From: Stramenopiles sp. TOSAG23-3
Lineage: Eukaryota > Sar
DNA length: 22,661 nt
Direction: 5' to 3'
Assembly (NCBI GenBank): GCA_900128585.1
Contig: LT642328.1
Coordinates: 1-22,661 of the forward strand
Shown here piece after piece: positions 9,106-17,795 of this stretch. Under the pieces are notes generated by a model that ran no database searches, was not told the origin of the DNA, and saw only the letters and a list, made by a program, of their open reading frames with translations. The position numbers and the translations under genes were made by a program. Within the stretch, counting starts at the first letter, position 1. Every line of letters starts with the position of its first letter.

Positions 9106-10287
9106 TTACGATCGCATATACGTAAATACAAAAATTATGAAAAGGAGCACTCCAAACAGTTTCAAAATTAGAGCACGCTCCCCAGACACAGTTTTCCAGT
9201 ACTTCAGCAACTCGTTTTGCCCCGATGTAACATGGTGCTCGGCTTGGAATACGTCTTGCTCAATCGAGGGAAGCATATCGTTTTGATCCGCTATTAATGA
9301 AGTCATTTGGCTCCACATCGACGATATCGTGGCCACTGCCTTTGCTGCCTGCTGCGCGTCTTTTTGGCGCTGGGATGAATCGTTCATGGAATAGAACTGC
9401 TGCGATTGGAACCCACCCTGCGCCGCAGCGCTTGGGTGGTAGGACCTTGCATTTTTTGCGTACGGGTTGGCACGTCGATAGGGATTTTTACTAGTTTCTT
9501 CGGAGGGGGCAGGCTGCTGATGTTGGTGGTGGCTCGGTGCCGCATTTATTTGTTGGCGTTGCCGAAGACCGCCACCAGCACCTACTGCTCCTCCACCCGG
9601 CCTAGATAAATGCGGGCCAGCATTGTGCTGTCCATGAGACGCCTGGCCCTGCAGGGGGTGGTGGCCCTGCCTCCCTTGGTTTTGGGCATGAGAAAATCCT
9701 CTCGTATTTGTGTTAGGGTTGTATGATTGGCGTGCGAGATTATTGTGCACCTTCCTATTTTGAGCCCCCGCATGGTTGTTACCCCTAGCCCGCTCCCTGC
9801 TTGCGGGAGAAAATTCTACCACCGGTGTCATACTTGCAAACTGTTTCCTGCGTTCGTGCTGGCGTTTTATTGCTTTTGAACGCATATCCATGGCTTCTTT
9901 GAACTTCTTGACATGGACGTTAAGAGTTTTTCTAAGTGTTTCTACAAGTATTTTAAAGTGCGCCGCGGTTGAAGAATTTGCCCCGCTGGTCCCTTGCTGC
10001 TGCAGATCGGATAAATCTTGACTAATTGCCTCTAGCTTAGACTTGCACAAAGCTGTTAGCTCGTTGATATCTTTGGTCGAATCGTCGAACATGCCCTTTT
10101 TATGCGCCAGCACAAATAGTTTGTCGAGCTGGTCGCGCACAAAAATCAGTTCTTTCGTTATGTGCTTGCTCTTCAACATCAGCCCCGTTACTTTTAGGCG
10201 CGTACCAACGGGCACGGGAACAACTCGCCCCTCCGATAACAACTCAACACATCGGTTAAATTCTGAAGTTCTATCGACAAACGTCAT
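9106..10287 (-). CDS. STX5: Sed5/syntaxin-5 family Qa-SNARE
   Basis: The frame is open from GTG 10296, but the first ATG is at 10287, giving 393 residues that start MTFVDRTSEF. This is the Sed5/syntaxin-5 N-peptide (DRTxEF) that binds the SM protein Sly1, which also confirms the start. Residues 35-150 fit the three-helix Habc regulatory domain. Residues about 305-365 form the SNARE helix with zero-layer Q335 (LIADQND), followed by ELLKYWKTVSGERA and a tail anchor at 371-391 (ALILKLFGVLLFIIFVF) with only RS beyond it. Qa-SNAREs of this group drive ER-to-Golgi and intra-Golgi fusion. The linker at 150-300 is long, disordered and rich in His, Gln, Asn and Gly. P340, five residues past the zero layer, is odd for a SNARE helix. 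The gene is divergent from the 2-epimerase gene. Confidence 0.93.
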   Translation of the reverse strand: MTFVDRTSEFNRCVELLSEGRVVPVPVGTRLKVTGLMLKSKHITKELIFVRDQLDKLFVLAHKKGMFDDSTKDINELTALCKSKLEAISQDLSDLQQQGTSGANSSTAAHFKILVETLRKTLNVHVKKFKEAMDMRSKAIKRQHERRKQFASMTPVVEFSPASRERARGNNHAGAQNRKVHNNLARQSYNPNTNTRGFSHAQNQGRQGHHPLQGQASHGQHNAGPHLSRPGGGAVGAGGGLRQRQQINAAPSHHQHQQPAPSEETSKNPYRRANPYAKNARSYHPSAAAQGGFQSQQFYSMNDSSQRQKDAQQAAKAVATISSMWSQMTSLIADQNDMLPSIEQDVFQAEHHVTSGQNELLKYWKTVSGERALILKLFGVLLFIIFVFTYMRS

Positions 10288-11217
10288 ACCTGACACTCAA
10301 ACCTGTTGCCTATACTATTCAATCACAGCCCCCAAAACTCCTAGAGGACTCTTGGTGTTTCCGCCAAAACAACCCCTTAATATTCAAACTCAGTGGACAA
10401 ACTTGTTGTACACGGGCAATGGTAACGATTGAATAAAACAATAGTTTGCATAACGGAATGACTTCTACAATTTCTTAATGAATCATCTTATAGTTGTATA
10501 TATATATGAATAAACCATTTTTATCTCAAAATCAAAAATGCAATTTTTTATTATTAATAAATAATAAAATTATTATTTTTTTTTTTTATTAAAAAAAATT
10601 ATAAAAATATAAAAAAAAAATAGACCTATAATAGAATATAGATAAACAACAACAACACTATTATACTTCTTCTTCTTCGTGCTGTGCTATGCCATCCAAG
10701 GAGGAGGTGCGACGGACGACAACAACAGAGGAGATCAGAAGAAAAAAAAGAAAAAAGAAGAAAAAAAAAGAAAGAAGATCGATGATCATCGATCATCTTC
10801 AAAAAAGAGAGTTGAAGAAGAAGAAGAAGAAAGAAAAAAAAATGATGATGATGATGGGAAGGAAGAATTTTACAATTTTATTTCTCCTTGCTGCTCTCTG
10901 CTGCTGTGGTGGCCTTTTTTTTTTTTGGAATAATATTTTATAATTTTTAAAAAAATTTAATATATATTATTATTTTTATTTGTTTTTTTTGTTCTTTGTT
11001 TGCCGTTGGTTGGTGTTTATTATGTTGTATAGTTGAGTGACACACAGATTTTGTTGTTCTGTATTTTTTCATACGTTTGTTTTTTTGTTGGAAAGAGAAG
11101 GTAGTAAAAGATGTTCTGAGTTAAAAATCATATTCCCGGCCTTCTGTTTAAGCAAAGAAAGGATCGATATCTACCCAGCTCTTTGTAATTTATTGATTTT
11201 GATTTGATGCTATTTCA
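10288..11217. promoter_or_regulatory. Divergent spacer between SED5 and 2-epimerase genes
   Basis: This 0.93 kb spacer has moderate composition next to SED5 and becomes extremely A/T-rich at 10440-10670. It carries a short TTC run (about 10667-10678), the GAA/GAAA tract (about 10735-10845), then T-rich DNA up to the epimerase start. The lysine-rich open frames at 10679-10943 are products of the repeat. No RNA gene was recognised. Confidence 0.55.
10735..10845. repeat. GAA/GAAAA purine tract
   Basis: Purine-rich DNA is made of GAA, GAAA and AAAAAAG units on the plus strand, interrupted by a near-palindromic GATCGATGATCATCGATC segment (about 10777-10794) and followed by ATGATG triplets. It lies within the divergent SED5/epimerase spacer, like the tracts in the other divergent spacers of this window. 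Confidence 0.8.
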
Positions 11218-12606
11218 ATGACGAGCTTATCGTCCCTCCTTCTTACCGTGCAAGAAGCCAAGGCGAACGCGACGGCGGCAATATGTGCCGCGAAGCGCCT
11301 GCCCGAAACAAAGGATGAATTATTCAAGGAGGTCGCGCCATTCTGGGAATCGTTTGGTTACGACAAAGAGCATGGCGGGTTTATCTGCGGCCTGCAGCAC
11401 GATGGGAGCGTAAGCGATGACTCAAAATTTTCCTGGTACCAAGGGCGGGGCGCTTGGGTGTTCTCAAAGCTGTACAAAATGACCGGATCCGAAAAGTTTT
11501 TGAAGATGGCCAAAGGGGCTCTTCTTTTTACTCTCAACCATTGCTCTGTGTACGGGAAGGATGCCCAGCAGCCGCAAACGCTAGCGTCGCCATCAATCCC
11601 AGTGCAAATGTACACCATGGTCGGGCGTTCGGGGGAAAAGCTGGAGGGGAGGACTGAAACGGACAAAGTGGGGTACACGTTTTGTTTCTTGGCAGAAGGG
11701 CTTCAGGAATACGCCTCCTGCATCTCGGACGCTGCAGAAAAGCGCGGTATACTTGAGAAGGCGATCGGTCTGGTCAAAGTCTTTGTCGACCGCGCGAATG
11801 ACCCGGAAAGGAACGCCCCAGAAACTTACCTCCTCAGTTTGCCGTACCAGAAAGGCACCCGGGCACTGGGGCACAGCATGATCCCCTTACGTTTCTCCAC
11901 GCAGTGCTTGCGCACGTTCAGCGGAAGCGACCTCACCGATTCGCAGTTCAAGTACTTGGAAGGTTTGGCCAAGCAGTCTGTCGAAAACATAACGGTAAAG
12001 CACGTGGACCAGGATTTTGGTATTATAAGAGAAGAGCTGAGCCACACGTGGGAACCGCTGAACTCCCCGACGCTGTTTTACTTGGGGCATGCCATGGAGT
12101 CCCTTTGGATGGTCATGGACGAGGGCTCCAGGGTGGGGAACCAGGGACTGATCGAGGGGGCGGCGGTGCTGTTCCAACGGCATGCGGAAGTCGCGTGGGA
12201 CAATTTGTGCGGGGGCTGCATTCGGGGAATAACACTTGAACAAAAACACAACGACAAGTTCATGAACGATAAGGTTGCATGGGTTCAGCAGGAAGCGCTC
12301 TCGGGATGCCTGGTGTTAATTGAACTGTCGCACCAACCCGAATTGATTCAGTGGGCCGCGGAGTATTTTTGCAAACTGTGCGAGTGGACGTTTGACCGGT
12401 TTCCTTTGAAAAGGCATGCGCACAAGACTGACAAGCCAATGCACCTGTGGCTCGTGGGAGGGGACCGCCAAGCAAGCTTCAAGGAGAACTACACGTTTGG
12501 GGATGCCGGTCTAAAGTCTCGAAAAGAGAACTACCACCACCCGAGGATGCTGATGATGTTCATCGAGTCCTTCACGGCGCTGACATCGGGGATGGGAGAC
12601 GACTAA
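11218..12606 (+). CDS. N-acylglucosamine 2-epimerase family protein
   Basis: The gene encodes 462 residues, close to the usual 400-460 of the family, in one exon ending at TAA. Family members fold as an (alpha/alpha)6 barrel and interconvert N-acetylglucosamine and N-acetylmannosamine, or epimerise related sugars, in the cytosol. The order of motifs fits: FWESFGYDKEHGGF near residue 42; WYQGRGAWVFSKLY at 73-86, with R77 in the conserved WQGR position; FCFLAEGLQEYA; LGHAMESLWMVMD at 289-301, with H291/E294 matching the NPGHTLEAGW catalytic segment; a Trp-x-Gln-Gln-Glu-Ala segment near 355-360; and HHPRMLM at 440-446, matching the FHVPRCL histidine. The substrate within the family cannot be fixed from sequence alone. 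No signal peptide is seen. A role in supplying ManNAc or recycling GlcNAc is the default inference. Confidence 0.88.
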   Translation: MTSLSSLLLTVQEAKANATAAICAAKRLPETKDELFKEVAPFWESFGYDKEHGGFICGLQHDGSVSDDSKFSWYQGRGAWVFSKLYKMTGSEKFLKMAKGALLFTLNHCSVYGKDAQQPQTLASPSIPVQMYTMVGRSGEKLEGRTETDKVGYTFCFLAEGLQEYASCISDAAEKRGILEKAIGLVKVFVDRANDPERNAPETYLLSLPYQKGTRALGHSMIPLRFSTQCLRTFSGSDLTDSQFKYLEGLAKQSVENITVKHVDQDFGIIREELSHTWEPLNSPTLFYLGHAMESLWMVMDEGSRVGNQGLIEGAAVLFQRHAEVAWDNLCGGCIRGITLEQKHNDKFMNDKVAWVQQEALSGCLVLIELSHQPELIQWAAEYFCKLCEWTFDRFPLKRHAHKTDKPMHLWLVGGDRQASFKENYTFGDAGLKSRKENYHHPRMLMMFIESFTALTSGMGDD

Positions 12607-12719
12607 GAGTCCGGGAAAAAAATGATGGTGGGTGATGGATATATTTTGTAGGATTTCTAAAATAATGCTGTAAGAAATTGCGGGTTTGTGGGTGACACTT
12701 TATCCCATCGGCGTAGGTT

Positions 12720-13073
12720 ATGGGTTTGTCTGGCCGATATCACCTTCGAGTTTCGACTTTTACGGAGGACAAGCTAGTATTGGGGTTATGGGCGAGTGTC
12801 TCTGCCCACACATTTGTCCGACTGCAGTACGTATGGAATACAACGCCGAAGACGACTGGCACCCTACTGAGAGTTTCTGTTATTGTTTTGGATGGGACAA
12901 AAATTTTTGTCCACGATATATATTTACGAACAAAGTTTTTCCAAATTCGGTCCTTGCCCGAATCGCGGTTTATCAACGTCACAATGGGGGCGATACCAGT
13001 GAGAGTCCTTTGCCGTGATCCCTGGTTTTCACATCTCGGGGGGAGGGGAGGTCGCCCCACTTTCGTAATTTAA
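12720..13073 (+). CDS. Small orphan protein, hypothetical
   Basis: This is a 117-residue frame from the first ATG after an in-frame TAG (12714) to a TAA at 13071. Three frames are open here, two on the plus strand and one on the minus. I chose this one because it starts with ATG and ends exactly where the DNA turns from mixed to AT-rich composition, as at other gene ends in the window. The product is beta-prone with alternating hydrophobic residues (RVSTFTEDKLVLGLWASVS, TLLRVSVIVLDGTKIFVHD) and ends in a Gly/Arg patch. I recognise no family, signal peptide or membrane span. It could be real, a lineage-specific gene, or a decayed remnant. It lies 113 bp after the epimerase on the same strand and converges on the ankyrin gene. 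Confidence 0.45.
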   Translation: MGLSGRYHLRVSTFTEDKLVLGLWASVSAHTFVRLQYVWNTTPKTTGTLLRVSVIVLDGTKIFVHDIYLRTKFFQIRSLPESRFINVTMGAIPVRVLCRDPWFSHLGGRGGRPTFVI

Positions 13074-13271
13074 AATAAAAAACAAAACCTAATTCAGTTT
13101 TATCCTGAATTTATAAAAAGCGCGTGTCGAAAATCAAAATTTTGATTAAATGATGCATGGAGTACACAAGATGATTAATAGTGTTAGACTAAACGATATA
13201 TGGTATGATAACATAATATTAAGAATAAATCGATCAAGAAAATCACAGGCACTCTTCTCTTTAATTCATCC

Positions 13272-13862
13272 TCAACGCACAAACATGTCTTTGTTACCGC
13301 TTTCTAGAAAATCTTGGCGAGCTTTCGCGGCCCGTTCAGCCGCAATTCTCTGTGCTTGCTGCTTCGCTTCATCTATCATGCGCTGCTGTTCCTTTTTCTT
13401 TGCCTCTTTTGCATCGCGTTTGCGCTTCTCTTTGATGCGGCGCCTCAAATCGTTCGACCCCTTGCATTTTTCTATGATTTGATCCACAGTCCTCCCCTTC
13501 TTATCCTTGATTCCAAAATTTGCCCCATGCTTTCGGAGCCATTTGATGGCATTGCTGTGTCTATTCCAAGCAGCTATATGGGCAGCAGTCATCCCATTCG
13601 CACTGTTGATCCAATTTATATCTGGTGGATTGTTCTTTTTAGCTAGTTTTCGAATGGCTTTCATATCGCCTTGCATGGCTGCCCAGTAAAAACACGTGAT
13701 TCGATCCCTTTTCCCTTTATTAATATCAGGGAAAAACAACTTTTCCCTTTTCTTCTTCTTCATCGTATTCAGTTGCACCGCGTACAAATCTTCCCCTTTC
13801 AGTTTCGGCATCCCCCGCGTGGGCTTTTTCACCAATTTAGGTTTTGGTGGTGGAAGTGGCAT
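13272..13862 (-). CDS. Small ankyrin-repeat protein with charged C-terminal helix
   Basis: The gene encodes 196 residues from ATG 13862 to a TGA, the only TGA stop among the window's confident genes. Residues 1-50 are basic and Pro/Lys-rich. Two to three ankyrin repeats follow: about 56-88 (TCFYWAAMQGDMKAIRKL, ending DINWINS), 89-121 (NGMTAAHIAAWNRHSNAIKWLRKHGANFGIKD, with the TAAHIAA form of the TPLHxAA signature) and a partial one from 122 (KKGRTVDQIIEKC). Residues 137-196 form a highly charged Lys/Arg/Glu/Ala helix, probably a single alpha-helix or coiled coil. Ankyrin repeats mediate protein binding, and nothing here indicates a catalytic role or the partner. The gene lies downstream of GT31 on the same strand, with a 0.56 kb gap, so it is not obviously cotranscribed. 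Confidence 0.85.
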   Translation of the reverse strand: MPLPPPKPKLVKKPTRGMPKLKGEDLYAVQLNTMKKKKREKLFFPDINKGKRDRITCFYWAAMQGDMKAIRKLAKKNNPPDINWINSANGMTAAHIAAWNRHSNAIKWLRKHGANFGIKDKKGRTVDQIIEKCKGSNDLRRRIKEKRKRDAKEAKKKEQQRMIDEAKQQAQRIAAERAAKARQDFLESGNKDMFVR

Positions 13863-14424
13863 GGCTGACTTTTACACGAGTTGTTCTATCGCCGTCACCC
13901 GACTTGTTGCTATTCAATTATAATACCGTAGGAAGGATCTAATAGCAACAAAACAACTTTCTATCGGTTCCAAAGGGAATGGATGTTCCTGGTTTCTTTT
14001 TGAATTTATATCCATTCTTACCTGCATTTTTTTATTACTTATATATATATTATTTGGAAACTGGATGGAAACAACCCCCTTCCCCCCCCCCCCGCGCCAA
14101 AAACAAGAACAAAAACGAAAACGAAACAATTTTACTATGCTATAAGGGTGTTGTATGATTTTATTAATTATTGATACCAACAACATCCTTCTCTTTTTTT
14201 GGCAGCAGATGAGAAACGAATATATCATCAAATTGAGCCAATCAAGATTCAACATTGAACATATGTATACTTTTATATAGGGAAATAGAATACTAGTATA
14301 AAAAATGCGTTTATATCAATCACGAGTTGCACGATAAAACGGAATTAATAAACTAAATATTATTAGCTTACTTTTAGTAAAATAACCCGATTTTTCATTT
14401 TTTTAAATGTTGAAATGCCATTGA
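13863..14424. other. AT-rich spacer between GT31 3' end and ankyrin gene 5' end
   Basis: About 560 bp of AT-rich DNA holds the 3' end of the GT31 gene and the presumed promoter of the ankyrin gene. It has a poly-C run (about 14082-14093) and TATATATATA near 14041-14050. No GAA/TTC tract occurs here, unlike the 5' flanks of most other genes in the window. No ORF or RNA gene is supported. Confidence 0.5.
14082..14093. repeat. Poly-C homopolymer run
   Basis: About twelve C in a row follow CCCCTT and precede GCGCC, an unusual island in an AT-rich spacer. The length may vary between reads. Confidence 0.8.
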
Positions 14425-16392
14425 TTAGTCAACCTTTGTTCGGTACTTTTTCTCCTTGTCGGTATACCCATCGCAAAGCGCCCTTCCTGAAATATGGTTG
14501 TCATAAAGCAGCCGTATGGAATCGGGTTGCAGGTCTGCAAAACTAACAAGTCCGTTCTGGCAATCGAAGTTTTTCGCATTCAAAAACCATTTGACATTTT
14601 CTGGTTCGACGCCAATTGTATTTAGCCATACCGCTATCGAGACGTCCTCCAAAGTTCCCACACCCCGGAGATCGTGCCTGTTGGACACTATGAACTCTAC
14701 GCAGTCAAAAGACATCAAATAATGGGGGCCAATAGCGATGGGGGGGAGGGTTTCTTCTCTCCAATGTTGCCATGACACGTAATTCTTTGATTCTGGGTCG
14801 CGAATGGGCCGCAAGGGGCGCCCGTAATGTTTTTCCCAAACTTGCCCAGCAAAGAATCTAAACTTCTGATCCTGGCCTTTCAGCGCCTTGAGCAAGCTCT
14901 CGACCCGCAAAAATATGTCATCGTCGCACATGAAAAGGTACTCAAAATCATACGTCTTCGTCGCAAACGTCATGAAGGTCACCGTCTTCTCTACCAGGGT
15001 GTAGTAGGAGTCCGTCACATTGAACATAACCCAGGGAAACGGGATGTCCGCTGCGGCCAAGTGAAGGTGCGGCCCGAGCAACATGTCTTTGTGCTGCTTG
15101 GCTTCGTCGATCAGTCGGTTCAAATCCTCGACGGGGGCATCCAGGGGCGGACGGCCCACCACAAACCACATTGCAACGTCCCTTTTGGTGTATGTTTTAG
15201 TTTCACGCTTGAACCACGTTTCTCGCAGGACCTTCCGGTACGCAAAGCCTTTCCATGAAACTTTCACTCCGATGACGAGGACAACGCTTCGTTTTTCGCG
15301 GTGCCAATAATTGGACACGACGGGGGGAAGTAAACGCCAAGGCCGAATCAGCAGTTGGCAGTCGGACTCGTGCCACGCAATTGCCGTGTGTCCAGTAGGA
15401 AGGTCCTTGTACCGCTCGGAGTAGGGAACCCACGGCGGGGCGGGGCCATCTGTGTACCATTCGTTGGCCTCGTTGCCGCATCTGCACATGACAGAAAACG
15501 CTGCAGTTACGCTTCTCGAAACCAGCACGATTTCTGACGTGCGGTTGTGAACCACCCATGCGGTCAGCTCATAGTCCCCGTCCCCGAGCCCGCTCAGCTT
15601 GATGCTGGCCTCTTCCATATCTCTACAAAAATGCCTGCTCTCTACATACAATGGATCGCGAACTTTTTTCAACGAGTAGCAAGTTACAACGTCCGTTGGA
15701 TGCTCTTTGTTGAAAGTGGGGATATCCTCTACCAGAAGTTCCATGGCAAGGAGCAGTTTTGACGTGCTGATGACAGTCCCGTTCTGTGGAAACTCAAACT
15801 TCAGCTGCACCTTGTCGTACGTGCTCGATTTTTTTACCACAACATTCGAAGAAACCCCCAGCACAACGTTCTGCGAAACGCCTCCTTCCACGAACTCCAA
15901 CGGGGTAGCGCCCTGGCCCTCGCCTCCGTGGCCCGTAAAATACCCGAGGTGAATCGGCTTTGCTACCGACAGGAGGGCGTGCTGTTCGTTTCGGACCGTG
16001 AACGTCAGTTTGCACGTGCTTTCCCGTGCGCAAATTTGCGCCAAGGACCCCTTGTCTAGGCGCATCCTTGCAGTCGGCTTCCACGAATTGGGGTATATTT
16101 TAGTCCCCGGGAGAAAAAATCGGGCGCAAACTTTCAGCTCTGTCAAACAGATTCCGCACTCGCTGCACCCCCTGGGAAACTGTTTGTAATGCTCTGTGCT
16201 TGCAAACGTCAGGCCAACGGAAACGTCCAAGTCTTCCGACGCATCTATGACGGAGTTATTAAACGGGGACAAAACATGGGTCTGAAAAGCAGAGGCAAAG
16301 GCGCCGGGCTCCGGGTCCTGGGCTTTCCCACACGCCGCCTCCAGCAGCCAAACTAGCCCACAAAAATAAAGCAAGGCAGGGCCCCCCATCAT
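14425..16392 (-). CDS. GT31-family (beta-1,3-galactosyltransferase-like) glycosyltransferase with large luminal stem
   Basis: The frame extends to a GTG at 16485, but the first ATG pair is at 16392/16389, and starting there places a hydrophobic signal or anchor (ALLYFCGLVWLLEAACG, residues 6-22) at the N-terminus. The protein has 655 residues and ends at TAA. Residues 368-610 form the GT31 catalytic domain: RSVVLVIGVKVSWKGFAYRKVLRETW (the start and the R-x3-R-x2-W signature), FVVG, the metal-binding DDD at 490-492 in YLFMCDDDIFLR, FFAGQVW, and the C-terminal ED(V) motif at E582/D583. GT31 enzymes transfer galactose or GlcNAc in beta-1,3 linkage in the Golgi lumen. Residues 30-305 hold two related beta-rich modules (SPFNNSVIDASEDLDVSV and FPQNGTVISTSKLLLAME) with paired cysteines. 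N-glycosylation sequons occur at N45, N204, N283 and N458. The sugar specificity is not readable. Confidence 0.9.
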   Translation of the reverse strand: MMGGPALLYFCGLVWLLEAACGKAQDPEPGAFASAFQTHVLSPFNNSVIDASEDLDVSVGLTFASTEHYKQFPRGCSECGICLTELKVCARFFLPGTKIYPNSWKPTARMRLDKGSLAQICARESTCKLTFTVRNEQHALLSVAKPIHLGYFTGHGGEGQGATPLEFVEGGVSQNVVLGVSSNVVVKKSSTYDKVQLKFEFPQNGTVISTSKLLLAMELLVEDIPTFNKEHPTDVVTCYSLKKVRDPLYVESRHFCRDMEEASIKLSGLGDGDYELTAWVVHNRTSEIVLVSRSVTAAFSVMCRCGNEANEWYTDGPAPPWVPYSERYKDLPTGHTAIAWHESDCQLLIRPWRLLPPVVSNYWHREKRSVVLVIGVKVSWKGFAYRKVLRETWFKRETKTYTKRDVAMWFVVGRPPLDAPVEDLNRLIDEAKQHKDMLLGPHLHLAAADIPFPWVMFNVTDSYYTLVEKTVTFMTFATKTYDFEYLFMCDDDIFLRVESLLKALKGQDQKFRFFAGQVWEKHYGRPLRPIRDPESKNYVSWQHWREETLPPIAIGPHYLMSFDCVEFIVSNRHDLRGVGTLEDVSIAVWLNTIGVEPENVKWFLNAKNFDCQNGLVSFADLQPDSIRLLYDNHISGRALCDGYTDKEKKYRTKVD

Positions 16393-16711
16393 GCGAGCAC
16401 CCCCCCCACACTTGCAACACCGACCGGTCGTACGTGCACCCTTCCTTTGTATACACACCACACTTGCACGAACACCGTACAGCACTGTTTGTTTCTTCGG
16501 TGTCTTTCAATGCGTTGTGATTATTATTTCTTTTCAACCTCATCCGTTCTTTTCAATTTCCCAAAAACATTAACATCATGCAAAGTGGGTAAAGAGAGCA
16601 GAGAGGTCAACATTTGCATGAGATGCCGTTGAGATTAATCTTATATTTTATTTTTTGTTGTTGTTGTTTGTGGTGATTGGACTGATGAGCTGATGTAATG
16701 TCAATTCGATC

Positions 16712-16752
16712 GGAAAGAAAGAAAGAGAAGAAAGAAAGAAAGAAAAGAGAAG
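16712..16752. repeat. GAAA-type purine tract
   Basis: About 40 bp of GAAAGAAA units interspersed with AGAGAAG lies about 0.3 kb upstream of the GT31 start. Confidence 0.85.
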
Positions 16753-17150
16753 CAAGCCATCTATATAATTAAGGATATATATGTTTTATAGGGAGAACGA
16801 TATGAGATCCTTTGAAATGATAAGTTGAATTTAGATGAAATCATATATTTTGATATTTAATAATAACTATATAATAAATAGAATATAAAAAGTGATAAAA
16901 TATACCTATTTTACATACACACAGCATATATATACTCCCGAAAGGAAATATCCTTAATATTAGATTGAATTAATGCTGATGCTGTGCTCATTGATGATGA
17001 TGTCTGTGATTTTTTTAATTATTTGAAGAAGAAGAAGAAGAAGGAGACGACATTTTATTCTTTTAATAATTGTATTAGATTATACATTGCATAACACTAA
17101 TGATATATAAGGTAAACTAATAATAATAAGTAGAATTTTGGTGGTTCGTA

Positions 17151-17306
17151 TCTCTTCTCTTCTTCTTCTTCTTCTTCTTCTTCTTCTTCTTCTTCTTCCT
17201 TCGTCTTCTTCTTCTTCTTCTTCTTCTTCTTCTTCTTCTTCTTCTTTCTTCTTCTTCTTCTTCTCATTTTTTTTTTCTTTTTTCTTCTTCTTCTTCTTTC
17301 TTCTTT
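17151..17306. repeat. (TTC)n microsatellite
   Basis: About 155 bp consists almost entirely of TTC/CTT triplets on the plus strand with few interruptions (one CCTTCG, and TTTTTTTTT near 17268-17276). It lies about 220 bp upstream of the RRM gene. It is the complement-strand equivalent of the GAA tract at 5940-6160. Confidence 0.95.
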
Positions 17307-17528
17307 GCAATTTTTGTTGTTGCCCTTTTTGTGGTGTGCCATTTGTGCCATGTTGTTTGTTTTCTTTTTAATTGAAATCTTCTAGTCATTATGAAGGTAG
17401 GATTTATAAACACGCGAATGCTACGTACGTGCATACGAAACTACACGACACCAGCCCAGCACGAGGACCTTTTTTAGTGGTAAAGAATTGCCCTGGGAGT
17501 ACATATAGTTCATTGGCGAGTTTTTAAA

Positions 17529-17795
17529 ATGGGGGACGTTCCAAACAAGCGCACAATATACGTTGGGAACGTAGGGGAAAACTGGGAAGAAAGCGTCCTG
17601 ATTCAAGCGTTTCAGTGTTTTGGGCCCATAGAAACCGTCAGTATTAATACCAAGATGGACGGTTCGTCACGGGGAAACCAGCGCTATGCGATCATTGCGT
17701 TTGAAGAATTCTTAGACGCTACCGCGGCGATTGATAACATGAACGAAAATATATTGTTTGACAGGACTTTGAGAGTGGCCTTAGCCAAGCAGTAA
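17529..17795 (+). CDS. Stand-alone RRM protein resembling the Cyp33/PPIE N-terminal RRM
   Basis: The gene encodes 88 residues, essentially one RNA-recognition motif. RNP2 is residues 9-14 (TIYVGN), RNP1 is about 51-58 (QRYAIIAF), and the end ([25 protein letters not shown], residues 64-88) matches the distinctive [24 protein letters not shown] end of the cyclophilin PPIE/Cyp33 RRM. PPIE is a spliceosome-associated peptidyl-prolyl isomerase, with the RRM at its N-terminus and a cyclophilin domain after a linker. Here no cyclophilin domain follows: a TAA at 17793 ends the protein, and only 282 bp separate it from the convergent NELF-A-like gene. The RNP1 position that is usually a second aromatic is I55, so RNA binding may be weaker. 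The frame stays open for 51 codons beyond the TAA. It could also be an independent small nuclear RRM protein. Confidence 0.8.
   Translation: [88 protein letters not shown]

Larger units (their letters stand above)
16393..17528. promoter_or_regulatory. Divergent AT-rich spacer between GT31 and RRM genes
   Basis: This 1.14 kb spacer contains a GAAA tract (16712-16752), a short GAA run (about 17026-17044) and a long TTC tract (17151-17306). Between 16640 and 17110 it is extremely AT-rich. An inverted CCAAT (ATTGG, about 17511-17515) lies just upstream of the RRM start. No tRNA or other RNA gene was recognised, and the poly-Glu, poly-Lys, poly-Ser and poly-Leu open frames over the tracts are artefacts. 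Confidence 0.55.

Noticed and set aside
10679-10943. Lys-rich frames ending in a hydrophobic segment, resembling a small membrane protein
   Set aside because: The charged part is the GAA tract and the hydrophobic end comes from CTG/TTT repeats; composition does not match the genes.
12740-13060. Minus-strand 106-codon frame
   Set aside because: It is antisense to the better supported plus-strand ORF at 12720-13073 and its basic sequence looks like a shadow.
17080-17371. Poly-Lys/Glu (minus) and poly-Ser/Leu/Phe (plus) frames
   Set aside because: They are products of the TTC tract in all frames, without any natural protein segment.
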